Shown here: positions 12,280 through 24,810 of the stretch, piece after piece
Layout of the letters: every line of letters begins with the position of its first letter
Position numbering within the stretch: the stretch's first letter is position 1
Source: Malania oleifera
Lineage: Eukaryota > Streptophyta > Magnoliopsida > Santalales > Ximeniaceae
Assembly: GCF_029873635.1 (NCBI RefSeq)
Contig: NC_080417.1
Span: 33,902,214 to 33,966,213, forward strand
DNA length: 64,000 nt
Direction of reading: 5' to 3'
Translations under genes and position numbers: made by a program
The notes under the pieces: generated by a model
Seen by the model: only the letters and a program-made list of their open reading frames with translations
The model's database searches: none
Told to the model about the DNA's origin: nothing

Positions 12280-13990
12280 TGTCACGACCACAAAATTATT
12301 ACCATTTTTTTAGTATACTATTACTCTGATACCCATAATACTATTCACTATAACGTTTCAAACCCAAAGTGGTACGAGGATACCTATTATAAAACATATC
12401 ATCTATGCAACGGAAAACATAAAAACACTTTAACCTTATTTACAATCCCAGAGTTTCAGTATTACCCAAAATATACATATACATCTCCCAAAAGAAAAGC
12501 AATGTCCTAGAGGCATACCCAAAAATGCAACTCCCAACTCAAAAACTTACCTTGCAATTAGGGCAGTACTAAAGTTCCCTCCATCTCAGAGCTCACTCCG
12601 CTTGTCTATCTGGATCACCTGAAATGTTTGGAATTCTGGGGTGAGACACCTCTTCGTAAGACGGAATAAATTACAACCAGTGTATGATAGATGAATTTTA
12701 CTTGAATAACATAATTATTAATTCAACTGTAACTGTGATAACATTTCAATGTAAAACATATCATAACTCACACCTATGCCTTTTAAAATAAGTTTTCTAT
12801 TGAACATACTTTTAACTGTAATAGATAGTTTTTGTTCTTTGTAAAATTATATACATTTATCTATAAAACTGTGAAAGCTTCCCCGGATGGATAACTACAT
12901 GCATGAATTAACCATACATGCTTGGGTTGTGTGGCCCGTGGGTTAGACTTAACTCTGACTGGCCTACCAGGTTAAGTCAAACTATAAACCTCTATAGTAC
13001 GATTGACCCCCTCAACCTGGTCCTGACTGCCAGGGAGCTTCTCGTCTCTCCTCTAGGCACAATCGACTATCATTCCACACTCTATCTGAGATGTGTAGTT
13101 GCACTATCTATATTGTATTAGCTACAGTATCGTACTTTGTAATCTGTTCTAATCCATTAGGGATCTGATACTATATAATTCTATGTTTGTATATTACTGT
13201 TTTACCATGATTCTGTATAAACTAAAATAACCATGATTCTGTATAATAACTGTAAACCATAGCTCTATAATAACTGTATATCATGGTTCTATAAAAGTTA
13301 TATATAATCATGGTTCTGTGAAAGCTGTAGAAATTTCTCTATTAAATCTCTGTACTATTTCTGCTAGTTCTCATGCCACACAATTTAAATGAAACTCTAA
13401 TACTATTATTTGTAAGGGAAATTTTGTATTTTTCTGCTATATAAAAATAATATATATCATTTGTAAAACTTTCCTGTATCCCAAAATTTCTTAAATTTTC
13501 ACAAGCATATAATAGATGTAAAATTCAAATCCCATAAACACATGTTATACTTTAATTGATAAAGTTCTCGAAATTATCTGGCTTAACTTATTCCCCTTAC
13601 ATGATTATTAAGAGACCTACTAAAACTCTATACTCACGCCTGTGGCGTTTGGAACTCAAAAACCCTAAAATCATGTATCCTCCAGAATAATATCACATTC
13701 ACATTTTCCTAGACCCACATACTCCATTTAATCAATGAAACATCAAACAATTAACTATTTATTACTCTTACCTCATTCTCTGAGGAAACGCCTGCAGGGA
13801 CCCTAAACCCATGCCTGCAACGTTCGCACTAAAACCCTGTATTCCAAAAATCCAAATTTAATTAGTTCAACCCCAAATAATGTTCATATTCACATTCCCA
13901 AACCTATACACCCATAAAATCAATTCAACCACCAATCAACACTTAGGGTTCCTTGTGAGCACTAAGAGAACACCTGTGGCGACTATGACA
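12280..13990 (-). mobile_element. Ty3/gypsy (Tekay-like) LTR fragment
   Basis: The plus-strand edge begins TGTCACGACC at 12280, i.e. a minus-strand LTR ending GGTCGTGACA. The motif GTGAGACACCTCTTCGTAAG at 12641-12660 and a tandem zone of ATGGTTCTGTATAA-like units (about 13190-13330) are shared with the LTR at 45895-48577; the segment 13770-13940 aligns with 47905-48060 of that LTR. A remnant of the tRNA-Met primer motif (CTCTGATACC) lies about 45 bp inside. A ~180-bp block is duplicated at about 13600-13780 and 13785-13960. The U3/promoter end is missing. Confidence 0.75.
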
Positions 13991-14934
13991 CCTTGTGAGG
14001 TATCCTTAAGCTATTTATCGTCCTTTTGAGTGTTTACATCAAATCATAGTTCATGAAACTCAGTTCTCTTTTCTTCTGAACAATTCTTTGTACACTAGTC
14101 TCTATTTTTGACTTGCTAACCTAGAGGTGACATCTAGTGGGGAGATAGAAACTTAGGTCTTGTATCCTACTAAAAATATGAAGGCTAAGCCATCCCTAAA
14201 GATAGACTTAGTTCATGGACTACTGTTCGAGCTTAATTCCCATTAGTGGTATGAAGATAATAAAATAAGTGTAATGATTGTCCTAATTGACAATGGAAAG
14301 AGAGAAATTGAAGAATGAGCGGAAGAAAAAAAATAAGAAAAATAGAAAGGCACATGAAATGAAAGGTTAATACTTGCTCCATATAAATACCACAAAGAGT
14401 CCTGTTTTTGAGGGACACGACACATATCTCTACGTATGAAGATTCTTCAACCGCTTAATGCTTTAGATGCATTCATGCTAGGTGTATGAATAAGTTGATC
14501 TAGGGTGGTCTTGGTTGGACATGGCAAGTAGGTGAGAAGATGCTAGGGTGAAGGACCTGACACCTCACAAATAGGCTAGATCCTTTTCAGACTAGTCTAC
14601 TCCATATATTTAGCATTTGTTCCTTGCAATATGTGGGATGTTTGATCACGACACTCCTTCTCACATATGACAAGTGAACCCATTCTTTTTGAGTGTTTTT
14701 TAGGGTATACTAGTTAGGCTAAATCAAAACAACCGTTCTGTAGGTGTCCACTGGTATCCTAGGTGTAATGAGTCATACACATTACACATACCTCAAGACT
14801 TTGCCTGTTTATACTCGGATTTACATGACCACATTAACTCTGAATTGTACTACTGGTTAACTTCATGTGAGTATACTATGCTTAATTGCTATATAACAAT
14901 GAAACTAGCAATTAAGAAAATAAAATCTCAATAA
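13991..14934. other. Unassigned sequence, probably transposon-derived
   Basis: No protein similarity is recognisable on either strand. It lies between a gypsy LTR fragment and an Athila-like U5 fragment and may be the upstream part of the latter. Confidence 0.4.
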
Positions 14935-15120
14935 ACTAGAAAACCCAAATCTAAACTATGTTCAGTAAATTTTTGTCTTCTTAATTTCATTTGGAATTAT
15001 ATGAGTTTGGAATAAAAATGCATTTCCTGAGGAGACAATCTAGCCATTGGGCTAAATATTACACAGCAAAACTCCTATACTTGGGATAGCTTCTGAGTTG
15101 CTTATTTTTCAAGTGAGTCA
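14935..15120 (+). mobile_element. Athila/Tat-like Ty3/gypsy U5 fragment
   Basis: This stretch aligns with 53750-53932, the segment just before the tRNA-Asp-type primer site of the Athila-like element. Shared landmarks are TATGTTCAGTA, TTTGGAAT, AAATGCATT, CCTGAGGAGAC and ACTCCTATACTTGGGATAGC, ending GTGAGTCA. The following bases belong to an unrelated minus-strand gag, so this is a truncation junction. Confidence 0.75.
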
Positions 15121-15547
15121 CAAAGAACAACTCTTTGAATCGCTCCCAGGTTAGTGCTATCTTTACCAATCTCTGCTCCTCTAGTAGCTTCACTGAAAGC
15201 CACCATTGTTTTGCATCTCTGGTCATCTTAAATGTGGCATAACGGACCTTCTGTTTGTTCGTGCAGTCAAGTACAACCATGATCTCCTCTATCTCCTGTA
15301 CCCAATTTTCTACAGCCACTCAATCAGGTCCTTCTACGAAGGCTAGAGGGTTCATTCTCATGAACACCTTGATGTTGTAGCCCTTACCTGCACATGGACA
15401 CTTCTGCTCTCTTGGATTCTTCCTCATTTATGCTCTAACATGTCGGGCTATACCCCTCAGCATTATGGAGATATCCAAGTCCTCCTCACTAGAAGTCTCC
15501 GCATCATCTCTTCCTTTAGCCTCTACATCCTCATCCCTAGGATCCAT
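15121..15547 (-). pseudogene. Ty3/gypsy (Tekay-like) gag fragment
   Basis: On the minus strand an ATG at 15547 opens an acidic N-terminus that meets a stop (TAA) after about 38 codons. The recognisable capsid motifs follow: ENWVQEIEEIMVVLDCT, KVRYATFKMT, QWWLSVKLLEEQR and ALTWERFKELFF. These match plant Tekay/Del-type gag. The frame has at least one more in-frame stop and is cut at 15121 by the Athila-like fragment. It lies just downstream of the LTR and primer site on the same strand, as expected. Confidence 0.88.
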
Positions 15548-15883
15548 TCTGAAAAATATGACAGAAAAGAGTTAAGAATCCCATATCATAACTCTAACAA
15601 CACAATCATTAAATTTAAATCCAATATACATCCAAATTCTCCATATAAGGATCAGTCTCACAGTTCAGAAATGAAATCATCTAAGGTTTACCATGGCTTT
15701 TTTGAGGCCATCGACTGCTTCGGAAAAATCACAGAAAATCGTCGATGTATTTCTGCCTCTAAACTAAAAAACAAAATCATATACTTCTCAACACCTAACC
15801 TATCCATCTAATATCCTCATCCTAACTGATTCCTATACTCTGGTATAAATCATTCCTAAGTTTGTAGAACCCAAAACCTATTG

Positions 15884-15897
15884 CTCTGATACCAAAT
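15884..15897 (-). other. tRNA-Met primer-binding site of the gypsy element
   Basis: The minus strand reads TTGGTATCAGAGC, complementary to the 3' end of initiator tRNA-Met, directly abutting the LTR terminus GGGTGTTACA. Confidence 0.9.
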
Positions 15898-17699
15898 TGT
15901 AACACCCTAAACTCGAAAATAGGGCCCGACGCATTATTCTACTTAAATCATGCTCTGTGGTGCCCCGAACCCTCCTAGTGGGACTGAGGTGCTACATAAT
16001 CCATTTTCCTGTAGCTGTTATCCCATTAACAATTACGCAACGAAAAACATAACTACAATCCTCAACCAATATAATACCAGAGTTTTCTACATCTATCTAC
16101 ATTCCAAAATAAACCATTCATTCGCCTGTATCCACATATATACATATCTCCAAAATCATAATCTACAACTCCCAGTATTCACAACTTAGAAGACTTAAAA
16201 CATAAAACATAAATCATAAAACTTATACTTCCCAAAAGTATCATCAAAGTTTATACCCTTCTTCTTTCTATATCCAAAAATGCTATAACAGCCCTGAGCT
16301 CTCTAAGCTCGATCACGTGGAGCTCCTGAAAAAGATAAATTTGTATTCGGGTGAGACACATCTTAGTGAAGGAAAAAATAAGATATTAAATCAGCATGTG
16401 ACTAACATGAGGTTTGTAAATAACATATGTATATGTATTCATCATTTGCATATCATTATAATAATTTCTAAAATCCTTTCTTGAGCCTTATCAAACATAT
16501 GCAAGCTATTTTACCCATGAGAATACTTAAGGATTGGGGTGATTACCCGCTCATATAAGTAGCACCCTTCTGATATGATACCTTAAGCAACCAATGGTCA
16601 CAACTGAAACATATCAAGGCACTTACCTTATTCAGTAAGCACTTAGGTGAAAAAGTAATCTCATACTCACATAGTTCATACAAAGGTTTACCAGCAAAGA
16701 CCCCTGATAATAAGGAAATTTACCCCCCCATACAAGTAATTTCCCTCTTCCCTAATACATTATGAAGCCTACTGCTACATCTGATACCTACTAGGACACT
16801 CATCTTTCTCAGCAAGCCCTCGGGCAAAGAGTTTGCCCTACCCATATAAATACATCATACTAGCATGAATACTGATACTACAATAATGAATTACTTAGTC
16901 TGTCATTTATTTTGTATTTCTCATCTGTTCATGTTCTCAGCTTTGACATTCGTTGCATTTCACTTTACGTGGCTCTTTCCCATTTTACATTATTCACATT
17001 TCACATTTCATTTCCATATCATTCACCTTTCATTTCATTTTTTCCATTTCATTTTATACATTCATTTCTATAGCTCCTTTCATTTGTACATCAGTTAGTC
17101 CACATAGATATGTGCTATTCTTCTATTACAACTCCTTTCAGTTGTTCATTAGTTAGTCCACATAGATTTGCACTATTTGGTATACAATTTTAGTATTTCA
17201 CAACCATACCCAAATTCGGTTATACAATAAACCATACCGATTATTCACCTACCACTCAATTTCAATATTTAAATATAATTCATTAAACCACTGAGGAGTA
17301 CCTCATAGTATACTAGTTTGTAAAGTAAAACCAAGTTTTTCATCGTTCAATTATTCAAAATACCGTATCATATATCCAATATTTGTAAATTCCATTTTGA
17401 ACACCGATTTTCGAAATAACCTTTGAAATCATAAGTATACATATATATAAAACAATTTAATCAGTTCAAATTTAATAAAAACCTGACTTAACTTAATCCC
17501 CTTATGTGTTTCTGAAAAGAAAATCGATTCTTTTCGAAAGAAGGAAAACCCTAGCTTTTCAATTCACTGCTGAAAACGAACCAGCAAGCTGAGAAAAGAG
17601 AGGAAAGTGATCGGAGATCGAGCACGGGCTCTGAGTGATCCTACGGGAGAGAGAGGGTCACAAGAGAGTGAGACTAGAGAGAGAGACAGTCCAAAACCC

Positions 17700-17741
<42 letters not shown>

Positions 17742-18013
17742 GTTAAGTTATGAAAAATTATATGTTGCTTAGCCCTTAAGTAAGCAGACTCGCAAGAAAA
17801 CTGTCGACGGTTTTCCTTGCCCTCACAAAACTGTCGACTGTTTGGCAGTGGACCCTCCCCTATGGACTGAAACTGGCAATGGTTTTCCCAAGCTCTATAA
17901 AACCATTGACAATTTGGGTCCTTCCAAACCAATTTCCTTCATTTTCCTTTCTTTTCCTTTATTTCTCTCTTCCTTATTTATTTTCTTATATTTTTCGGGT
18001 TCGGGTTTCTACA
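15898..18013 (-). mobile_element. 5' LTR (2,116 bp) of a minus-strand Ty3/gypsy (Tekay-like) element
   Basis: On the minus strand it runs from TGTAGAAACCCG at 18013 to GGGTGTTACA at 15898, with the primer site and gag following. Features include GTCGAC-centred palindromes in U3 (17797-17845), a (GA)n tract at 17704-17735, a CATTT-rich low-complexity stretch (16950-17100), a 57-bp tandem pair (about 17068-17180) and the conserved GTGAGACACATCTTAGTGAA block at 16351-16370. The 3' LTR was not found. Confidence 0.88.
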
Positions 18014-18087
18014 AGTGAGATTCTTTATAGGTTAATAAACTCAGTGAGTTGGGTAATGGTATTATGTATATGGTGAACATTAATTAT

Positions 18088-18978
18088 TGTTGGAATCCAT
18101 GTCCCGGTATTGGGATTGATGATATCCCTTTGAGGAATCTTTTAAGTTTTGATTGTGTCAAACCCTACAGGTGGATTTTGAATCCGACACATCAAATAAG
18201 TTAAGTGGAAGGTCTCAAAGAATTAATATGTCTATTAATTAAATTGTAAAAATTTAATTAATAGACATATTAATTCTTTGAGTATGTCTATTAATTAAAT
18301 TGTCAAAATTTAATTTAATTGACGGATATCTGTAATCTTTACGTGGGAAGATAAATAAGCATTTAATAATAGGAGCTCGAAATTTAATTTCGAATATGAC
18401 CAAGAGTGCAATTATAATTCTTTAGTGGTATGAATTGTAATTAACGTAATTAAGGATTAATCCAAGTCGGATTAGGAATTCTTAATTACGTTGGAAGCCC
18501 TAGTCATATTTGTCCAGAGGTTCCTGCTGTAGTCTATATACACGCGCTCCATTCAGTGGCAAGGGTTAGACGAAAACACACACACAAAGAGAGACATCTT
18601 CGTGAGAAGCAAACCCTAGCCGTCGCTGACGAGCTCACTTTCTGAGGAGCAAGGTGTGTTCGAGGAATACAGTAGAAGATCCTTGGTCCTCATCAAGAGT
18701 TCTTCTTCGATCTCGCAGATCCAGGAGTTCCTCTTCATGCTTGCAGATTCAGGAGTTCTTTTTTGTGCTTGTAGATTCGAGATCAAACTAGAGAGATCTC
18801 ACAGGTATGATTCTAATCATGTAATTAGGATTTGCAAGATCGAATTTTTATTGTGATCTGGGTTTAAAAGATCAATTTTTTGTTTAACCTAGGTATGCAA
18901 GATCGTTTTTTTTTTTTTTTTGGTTATCCGTATGCACTATAGCCAGATTTTAGGGCTATTCCGCAGCGGGCCCCTTCA
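18088..18978. mobile_element. Copia-type LTR, 891 bp, without internal region
   Basis: It begins TGTTGGAATCCATGTCCCGG and ends GCGGGCCCCTTCA, both like plant copia LTR termini. The right flank is Sirevirus LTR sequence, so it is a solo or truncated LTR at that junction. A convincing target duplication was not seen (ATTAT against ATATA). It contains a perfect 29-bp inverted repeat at 18216-18280. The leader near 18560-18800 carries CA and GA runs and CTTCTTCGATCTC-like repeats. Confidence 0.65.
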
Positions 18979-20042
18979 ATATATTTATTTACACTTTAAA
19001 AATCCTTTTGAGAGTAAAATCTTGAAGTTATTCCCATATTATTTGATTAATATATATATATATCCTTAGGAAAAACTTTCCATAGCTTGTGTGTGGCTTT
19101 ACATATTGATTGCAAGACTCAAAGGCTAGCTTTGTGCTTATTGGAAAATATCTTTGAAGCTTATTGTCATTATGTCCTATACTTCATTGTTTGAAAACAT
19201 TTGTTGGAGATATTGTTTTTTGTGATTTGAAATCCTTGATATTGACTTAAAGTGCATTACATCTTTTTTAATCAAGGATCACACTCATTGGCATCTTTCA
19301 CATTCTTATATAATATATTTTCTTAAGAGATAAATTTCTAAGACTCGATTGAGCATAAATCTTTATCATATTAGAGTGCATTAGTTGAATTGTTGTACAT
19401 CCCTTCTTATTGTAAGAAGCATTTATTTGTACACATTTGTTATTAACTGTTGTATTCCCAATGTTTGGTCGGAAGAGGATTGCACTGGCCTGTAACGTGC
19501 ACTGGATAGACTTAAACTCAGTTAAGAAAGTCTCGGATTAGTTCAAACTTGGTTAGGAGAACTAGGAGCACCATCCTATAAAGTTTTGTAAATGTTAAGG
19601 TCAGCCCTATAATATGACCTGAGGTATTCCCTTGCCTAATAAGGAGAGGGTGTTGTAATCGGTATCGCTCCACCCGTTAAGTGAGAATTTAGTGAATCCT
19701 CTTACTAGTGAGCTTGAGGCGGGGATGTAGGCACGGTTTGCCAAACCTTGATAAAAATCATGTGTCACACTATCCCTATTCTCTTTACATTCCAGTATTT
19801 GCATGCTCATATTTGTCTGTTGATATCACTGCTTGAGTTCTTAAATATTACATTGTGATTGATTAAGAAATACTGGAACTGTGATACTTGTATAAAATAT
19901 TTTGTTTCTCATATATCTGTTAAATTAATAATTGATTAGATAGAACCTAAGTTGAGTAATACTGCTGTTATTTATTTTAACGTAGGAATAAATTTTAAAA
20001 CTTCCAACTCATCCCCCTCTTGGGATTACACCAATTACATCA
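18979..20042 (+). mobile_element. Sirevirus 5' LTR, 3' part only
   Basis: Aligns along its length with 30490-31576, the 3' LTR of the same family: GCAAGACTCAAAGGCTAGC, CACCCGTTAAGTGAG, a GATGTAGGC...TTGCCAAACC block and a final CACCAATTACATCA. The primer site follows at once at 20043. The left part of the LTR is missing, replaced by the copia LTR ending at 18978. Confidence 0.88.
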
Positions 20043-20057
20043 ATTGGTATCAGAGCC
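20043..20057 (+). other. tRNA-Met primer-binding site of the Sirevirus
   Basis: ATTGGTATCAGAGCC directly follows the LTR terminus, matching the initiator tRNA-Met complement used by copia elements. Confidence 0.92.
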
Positions 20058-20097
20058 TCATTGCACTAGACTTAAAACGTTTTTGCAAAAGATCACA

Positions 20098-20775
20098 ATG
20101 GCTCATATTGGTGTATCCCCATTCGGTGAGGGACGTTCTTGCTTTAGGCCTCCATTATTTTGCAGTGAAAATTTTTCAGTTTGGAAACTAAAAATGAGTG
20201 TCTTTATAAAATCAATGAACGGGAGGGCCTGATAGGTGGTTGATAAAGGAACTTGTATGCAAACAATGGAAATGATATTAAATTAGTGCAAGCAAATTCA
20301 CATGCCATGGAATTATTATAATGTGCTTTAGATTCTCATATTTTTCATGAAATTATTTCATGTAAAAATGTGAGGAAAATCTAGGAAAATCTTGAAAGGA
20401 AATATGGAGAGACCTAGGAAATGGTTACCACCACTTCGGAAATGTCAAGCTCAAATGATCAGGAGGCGGTAAATCATGAGCTAGCGGCATTAGCTGACGA
20501 AGAGGTATATGTACTTAACTCTACCTTAATTGATGATTCTTTTGTTGACTATTGTAATACGTCATGCATTGAATCATCCATCGAATTTTGTGATAATGTT
20601 GTTAATGATTCATGCGATGTTTATTGTGAAAAATTTTGTGATGAATCATATATTCAATTATATGATGAAAGCATGCTCGTATATAGAAAACTAGAAAAGG
20701 CTTCATCTAAACTACATAAGTTTCTAGTTAGGATGCCTAAATATAAAACCTTCCTGAGAAATGAAAATAAAAAGG
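20098..20775 (+). pseudogene. Sirevirus gag, 5' part (interrupted)
   Basis: An ATG at 20098 opens a frame with GRPPLF-type residues and FSVWKLKMSVFIKS, the usual copia gag N-terminal motif. It is closed by a TGA after about 44 codons and by later stops. A later open stretch (20421-20775) includes LADEEVYVLN and a Cys/Asp/Glu-rich segment. The frame is cut at 20775 by the inserted copia element and resumes at 24468. Confidence 0.8.
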
Positions 20776-21171
20776 TGTTGTGATGGAGCCAAGAGACGCT
20801 GAGCTGGAGACACGCATGAGGAGATAAATAACGCATTGCAAGCTGGAAGCATTTATGCGTTGCAAATTGGACATTTATTCACCATCTATCTCCATAATTA
20901 TAACCTCCCAAATTTATAATTTATTGTATTAAATTGTGATTAAATATCAGCTCTATAAATAGAGATCTGAGGAATACAAGAGATACACAAGTGAGAAACT
21001 CAGAGAGCAGAGAGGAGAAAGAGAGGAAGAAGAGAGGGAAAGAGAGTGAGAATTGTAATTTTTTGGCGAATAGTGAATTTGTGGTGCGCTCCATGGACGT
21101 AGGTCAATCTTGACCGAACCACATTAAATTTCTAGTCTCATATCTTTTTGGTTGTTCACAGGTTCTTAACA
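20776..21171 (+). repeat. 5' LTR of the nested copia element
   Basis: 396 bp, TG...CA. TATA box near 20951, then a GA-rich leader, then the conserved CCATGGACGTAGG...GACCGAACC block at 21091-21125. Confidence 0.93.
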
Positions 21172-22010
21172 AGTTGTATCAGAGCCCGGTTGGAACAGAA
21201 AAGCCAGATCGAAAGTGATCTCGAAATCAGAGCTCTGTCTAGTGGCTCGAAATTGAGTTTTGAGGCCACCATCACATCCAACTCACTGAGATGAAGAGAA
21301 CTGCGCAAATCGGAGCTTGAAAGGAGCTCATACGAAGCCTCACGCGCCCTCATGAGCCTCGTCGGAGCAGGATGCCTCGCCACACGCCGATCATGCGCCA
21401 GTGACCTGCTGCTCATGAGCCCTCACGCGCCTTATTGGAGCAAGACTCCTCGTCAAGCGCCGATGACCTGCTGCTCATGCGCCTCACGCGTTGCACGCGT
21501 CTTCCTCACCCGGACCGCCTCAACGGACCCGACGACTCACACAGATCGAACCACGTTAAATTTCTGGTGTCACATCTTTCTGATTGCTCAAAGGTTCCTA
21601 ACAAGTGGTACTCGGGTAAAAACCTAACCCGACTCGGATACATCCTCATACCGGGTCAACTTGAGAATCGGTCCCCGACCCAAATCCGACTCACCGTCTC
21701 AGTGCCGCATCAGCACTCCACATCAGTTGGGTGCCACGTTAGCCGCAACGTCAATAGGTGGACCCCTTTGCCACCTAATTAGGTGGACCCCATAGCCAAG
21801 TCAGCCCTACCGTGTCATCGTGCCACGTTAGCATTGCCACGTCGGCATTGACCAATTGACCAAGTTTGACCTAAAACTTTGATTGAGCTTTTCAGAGTCG
21901 TTTTGGGTCCATTTTTCAAGCGACTTGAACCATTTCTAGGGTTTTCAATCGTTTCAGATCCAATCGTGCTATCCATTTAAGCTAGTTCCATCTCTAGATT
22001 AGCAAATCAA

Positions 22011-22875
22011 GATGTCGAATGAAAAGAGCTCAAAAATCGAAGTGTTCAACGGAAATAATTTCGGTTTCTAGAAGATGCAGATACAAGATTATTTGTTTGG
22101 GAAGGAATTGCACTTACCGTTGAAGGGTAAGCCAGCATCTATGAATGAGGACGAGTGGGAGTTGCTTGATCGATAAGCTCTCGGAGCCATCAGAATGACT
22201 TTGTCAAAATCTGTGGCATTCAATATCAAGCATATATCATCCACCAAGTCTCTGATGGATGCGCTCTCTAATATGTATGAGCAACCTTCCAGCCGCAAAC
22301 AAGGTACATCTCATGAAAAGACTATTTATGTTGAGCATGTCTGCAGGTTAAAGTTTCAGCAGGCATTTGAATAATTTCAAGAGTTTTCGAATCAACTCGC
22401 CTCAGTCGGGATAACATTTGATAATGAGATTCGGGCCCTACTGATTCTCAATCAATTTCCTGAAAGTTGGAATGGTGTTGTTACTACCATCAATAGCTCT
22501 GCAAGAAAATCAAAGCTTTTATATGATGAGGTCGTCAGCATGATTTTGATGGAGGAAATCAGAATGCAGTCGAACCATAGCTCCACTTCGAGTTCAGCGT
22601 TGAACATGGAGAGTCGAAGCAGAGGAAACAGGAATGGACGACCAAACAACCGTGGCAAATCTAGGCCCAGATGGTCTAAATCCAGAAATCCCAGAGGCAC
22701 TCAAGACACAGGTTCCTAGAGTACAAAAGTTATTGAGTACTGGAACTGTGGAAAAATTGGTCATTACAAGAACCAGTGCAGAAGTCAGAAGAAAGAATAC
22801 GAGACGAGCACAAAGACAAAAATAAATATTGCTTCTGAAAATGATGAGTTGTTGATCTGCTCTTTGGAGAGCAAG
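22011..22875 (+). pseudogene. Copia gag of the nested element
   Basis: The ATG at 22011 gives MSNEKSSKIEVFNGNNF, a typical copia gag start. LLILNQFPESW is the usual gag helix motif, and the zinc knuckle near 22738-22775 reads YWNCGKIGHYKNQC, the first cysteine having become tyrosine. Several in-frame stops are present (after GFGF-type start, at 22174 and within the middle). Confidence 0.87.
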
Positions 22876-24000
22876 TAGGAGTATTGGTTCTTAGACTCCA
22901 GAGCCTCATTTCATGCCACTTGCTACAGAAATTGCCTAGAGGAGTACACACCAGGTAATTTTGGTAAGGTGTACCTTGGCAACGATCAACCTTGTGACAT
23001 AACCTGCAAGGGAGTTGTAAAGATCAATATAAATGGGTCAGTATGGAAGTTGAAGGATGTCAGATAAATTTCAGACTTAAAAAAGAATTTAATCTCAATT
23101 GGTCAGCTGGCAGATGAGGGATACACGATGAAATTCATTGGAGATGAATGGAAAGTTTCAAAGGGTGTACTAACGATTGCACGAGGTAAGAAAAGCAGAA
23201 CACTTTTTCTAACCTCCCATGCCTCCATGTCTATTTCTGCTGCTGCAAGAAATGACAATAGCAACATTTGAAACCAATGACTCGATCACATGAGTGAGAA
23301 GGGACTTAGGGTGATGCACTCAAAGGGAAAATTGAGTGGTCTACAGTCAATACAAATTGACATGTGTGAGGATTGTATAGTTGGCAAACAAAAGAGGGTT
23401 AGTTTTCAAATAAACACTCGTGCTCCAAAGAAGGAGAGACTAGAACTAGTCCACTCAGAATGTGTCGAGACACAACAGCAGAATGCCGAGAATCTTCAGA
23501 TGGAGGAACCAATGGAGCAGATCGTCGCACCACCGCCTCCTACTCCAGCTCTGGAGCTTAGGAGATCTACTCGATTCCATGTACCAAATAGAAGGTATAT
23601 TGATTACTTACTTCCTATAGATGGAGGAGAGCTCGAATGCTATGATGAAGCATGTCAGGTGACAGATACAAGAAAGTGGGAGCTTGCGATGAAGGATGAG
23701 ATGAAGTCCCTTACCTCCAACAGAATGTGGGAATTAGCTGAGTTGCCCAAAGGTAAGAAGGCCCTTCACAACAAGTGGGTGTACAGAATCAAAGAGGAGC
23801 ATGACGGCTCTAGAAGGTACAAGCCTCGATTAGTAGTCAAAGGCTTAGAACAGAAGGGAGGGATTGACTACACTAGCATCTTTGCACCAGTTGTGAAGCT
23901 GACAACCATCAGATTAGTCCGTAGGAATCGAGCAGATAGGAAGGTGGTGACTACAAAGAAGCTGAAGTTGTGTTCAACTTCAGTTGGTCTTCATGCCTGA
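22876..24000 (+). pseudogene. Copia protease / pre-integrase / truncated reverse transcriptase
   Basis: The protease active-site motif is present as DSRASFH (normally DSGAS). KNLISIGQLADEGY and the GAG-pre-integrase [14 protein letters not shown] follow. The integrase core is missing: LELVHSE joins directly to a Gln/Glu/Pro-rich linker and [17 protein letters not shown]. The reverse transcriptase starts normally ([45 protein letters not shown]) but stops before the catalytic YVDD motif, and RNase H is absent. The last open stretch (23290-24000) has no in-frame stop despite the deletions. Confidence 0.9.
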
Positions 24001-24071
24001 AGACATATTTTGAGCACATCATTTATTCATGATACTGGTTGAGGAGGCGTCTCCATCTCCAAATGGGAGAT

Positions 24072-24467
24072 TGTTGTGATGGAGCCAAGAGACGCTGAGC
24101 TAGAGACACGCGTGAGGAGATAAATAACACGTTGCAAGCTAGAACCATTTATGCGTTGCAAGCTGGAAATTTATCCACCATTTATCTCCATGATTATAAC
24201 CTCCCAAATTTATAATTTATTGTATTAAATTGTGATTAAATATCAGTTCTATAAATAGAGAGCTGAGGAATACAAGAGATACACAAATGAGAAGCTTAGA
24301 GATCAGAGAGGAGAAAGAGAGGAAGAAGAGAGGGAGAGAGACTGAGAATTGTAATTTTTTGGCGAATAATGAAATTGTAGTGTACTCCATGGACGTAGGT
24401 CGATCTTGACCAAACCATGTTAAATTTCTAGTGTCACATCTTTCTGGTTGCTTATAGGTTCCTAACA
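24072..24467 (+). repeat. 3' LTR of the nested copia element
   Basis: 396 bp, the same length and structure as the 5' LTR, differing at scattered single bases. Preceded by a purine tract. Confidence 0.93.
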
Positions 24468-24810
24468 AAATGTGGCAAAGCATTTACAAGATTTAAAGAA
24501 TGTCATGCCACTCTAGAGAGGAAAAAGGTTGAAAGAATTTTGAATATCATTTGCTTAGAAATAAAAGCTGAAAATTACTTTAAAATGTTTTTCAAATTCA
24601 CGAGTAAGGAAGATAACCCAGTTAAACCCTTAGGAATTAAACGAAGTAAATCTTTCAAAAAGGGGGGGGGGTTCATCTTATAAATCCTATTGTCATGCCT
24701 CATCAAGTAGAAGTAGAACAAATAAGTGTAATCATTCATGTGCATATAAAACTTGCTTATACATTGGAAAGAAATGGCACATTAAATACACTTGTTTAGT
24801 TAGAGGTGTC
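24468..24810 (+). pseudogene. Sirevirus gag, 3' part with zinc knuckle
   Basis: The gag resumes after the insertion. Near 24735-24800 a degenerate knuckle reads CLYIGKKWHIKYTC, compared with the usual CX2CX4HX4C. Stops and a poly-G run (24661-24671) break the frame. Confidence 0.65.

Larger units (their letters stand above)
20776..24467 (+). mobile_element. Ty1/copia element with two LTRs, inserted in Sirevirus gag
   Basis: The 5' LTR is 20776-21171 and the 3' LTR 24072-24467, each exactly 396 bp, starting TGTTGTGATGGAGCC and ending CCTAACA or TCTTAACA. Both carry CTCTATAAATAGAG as TATA box. A purine tract (AAATGGGAGAT) precedes the 3' LTR and a degraded primer site (TTGTATCAGAGCC) follows the 5' LTR. 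Flanks AAAGG (20771-20775) and AAATG (24468-24472) form a target duplication with one mismatch. The internal region is only 2.9 kb because large parts of pol are deleted, so it is non-autonomous. The similar LTRs indicate it is younger than its host Sirevirus. Confidence 0.93.

Noticed and set aside
18083..18983. Target-site duplication around the 891-bp copia LTR
   Set aside because: ATTAT and ATATA do not match well enough; solo status is left open.
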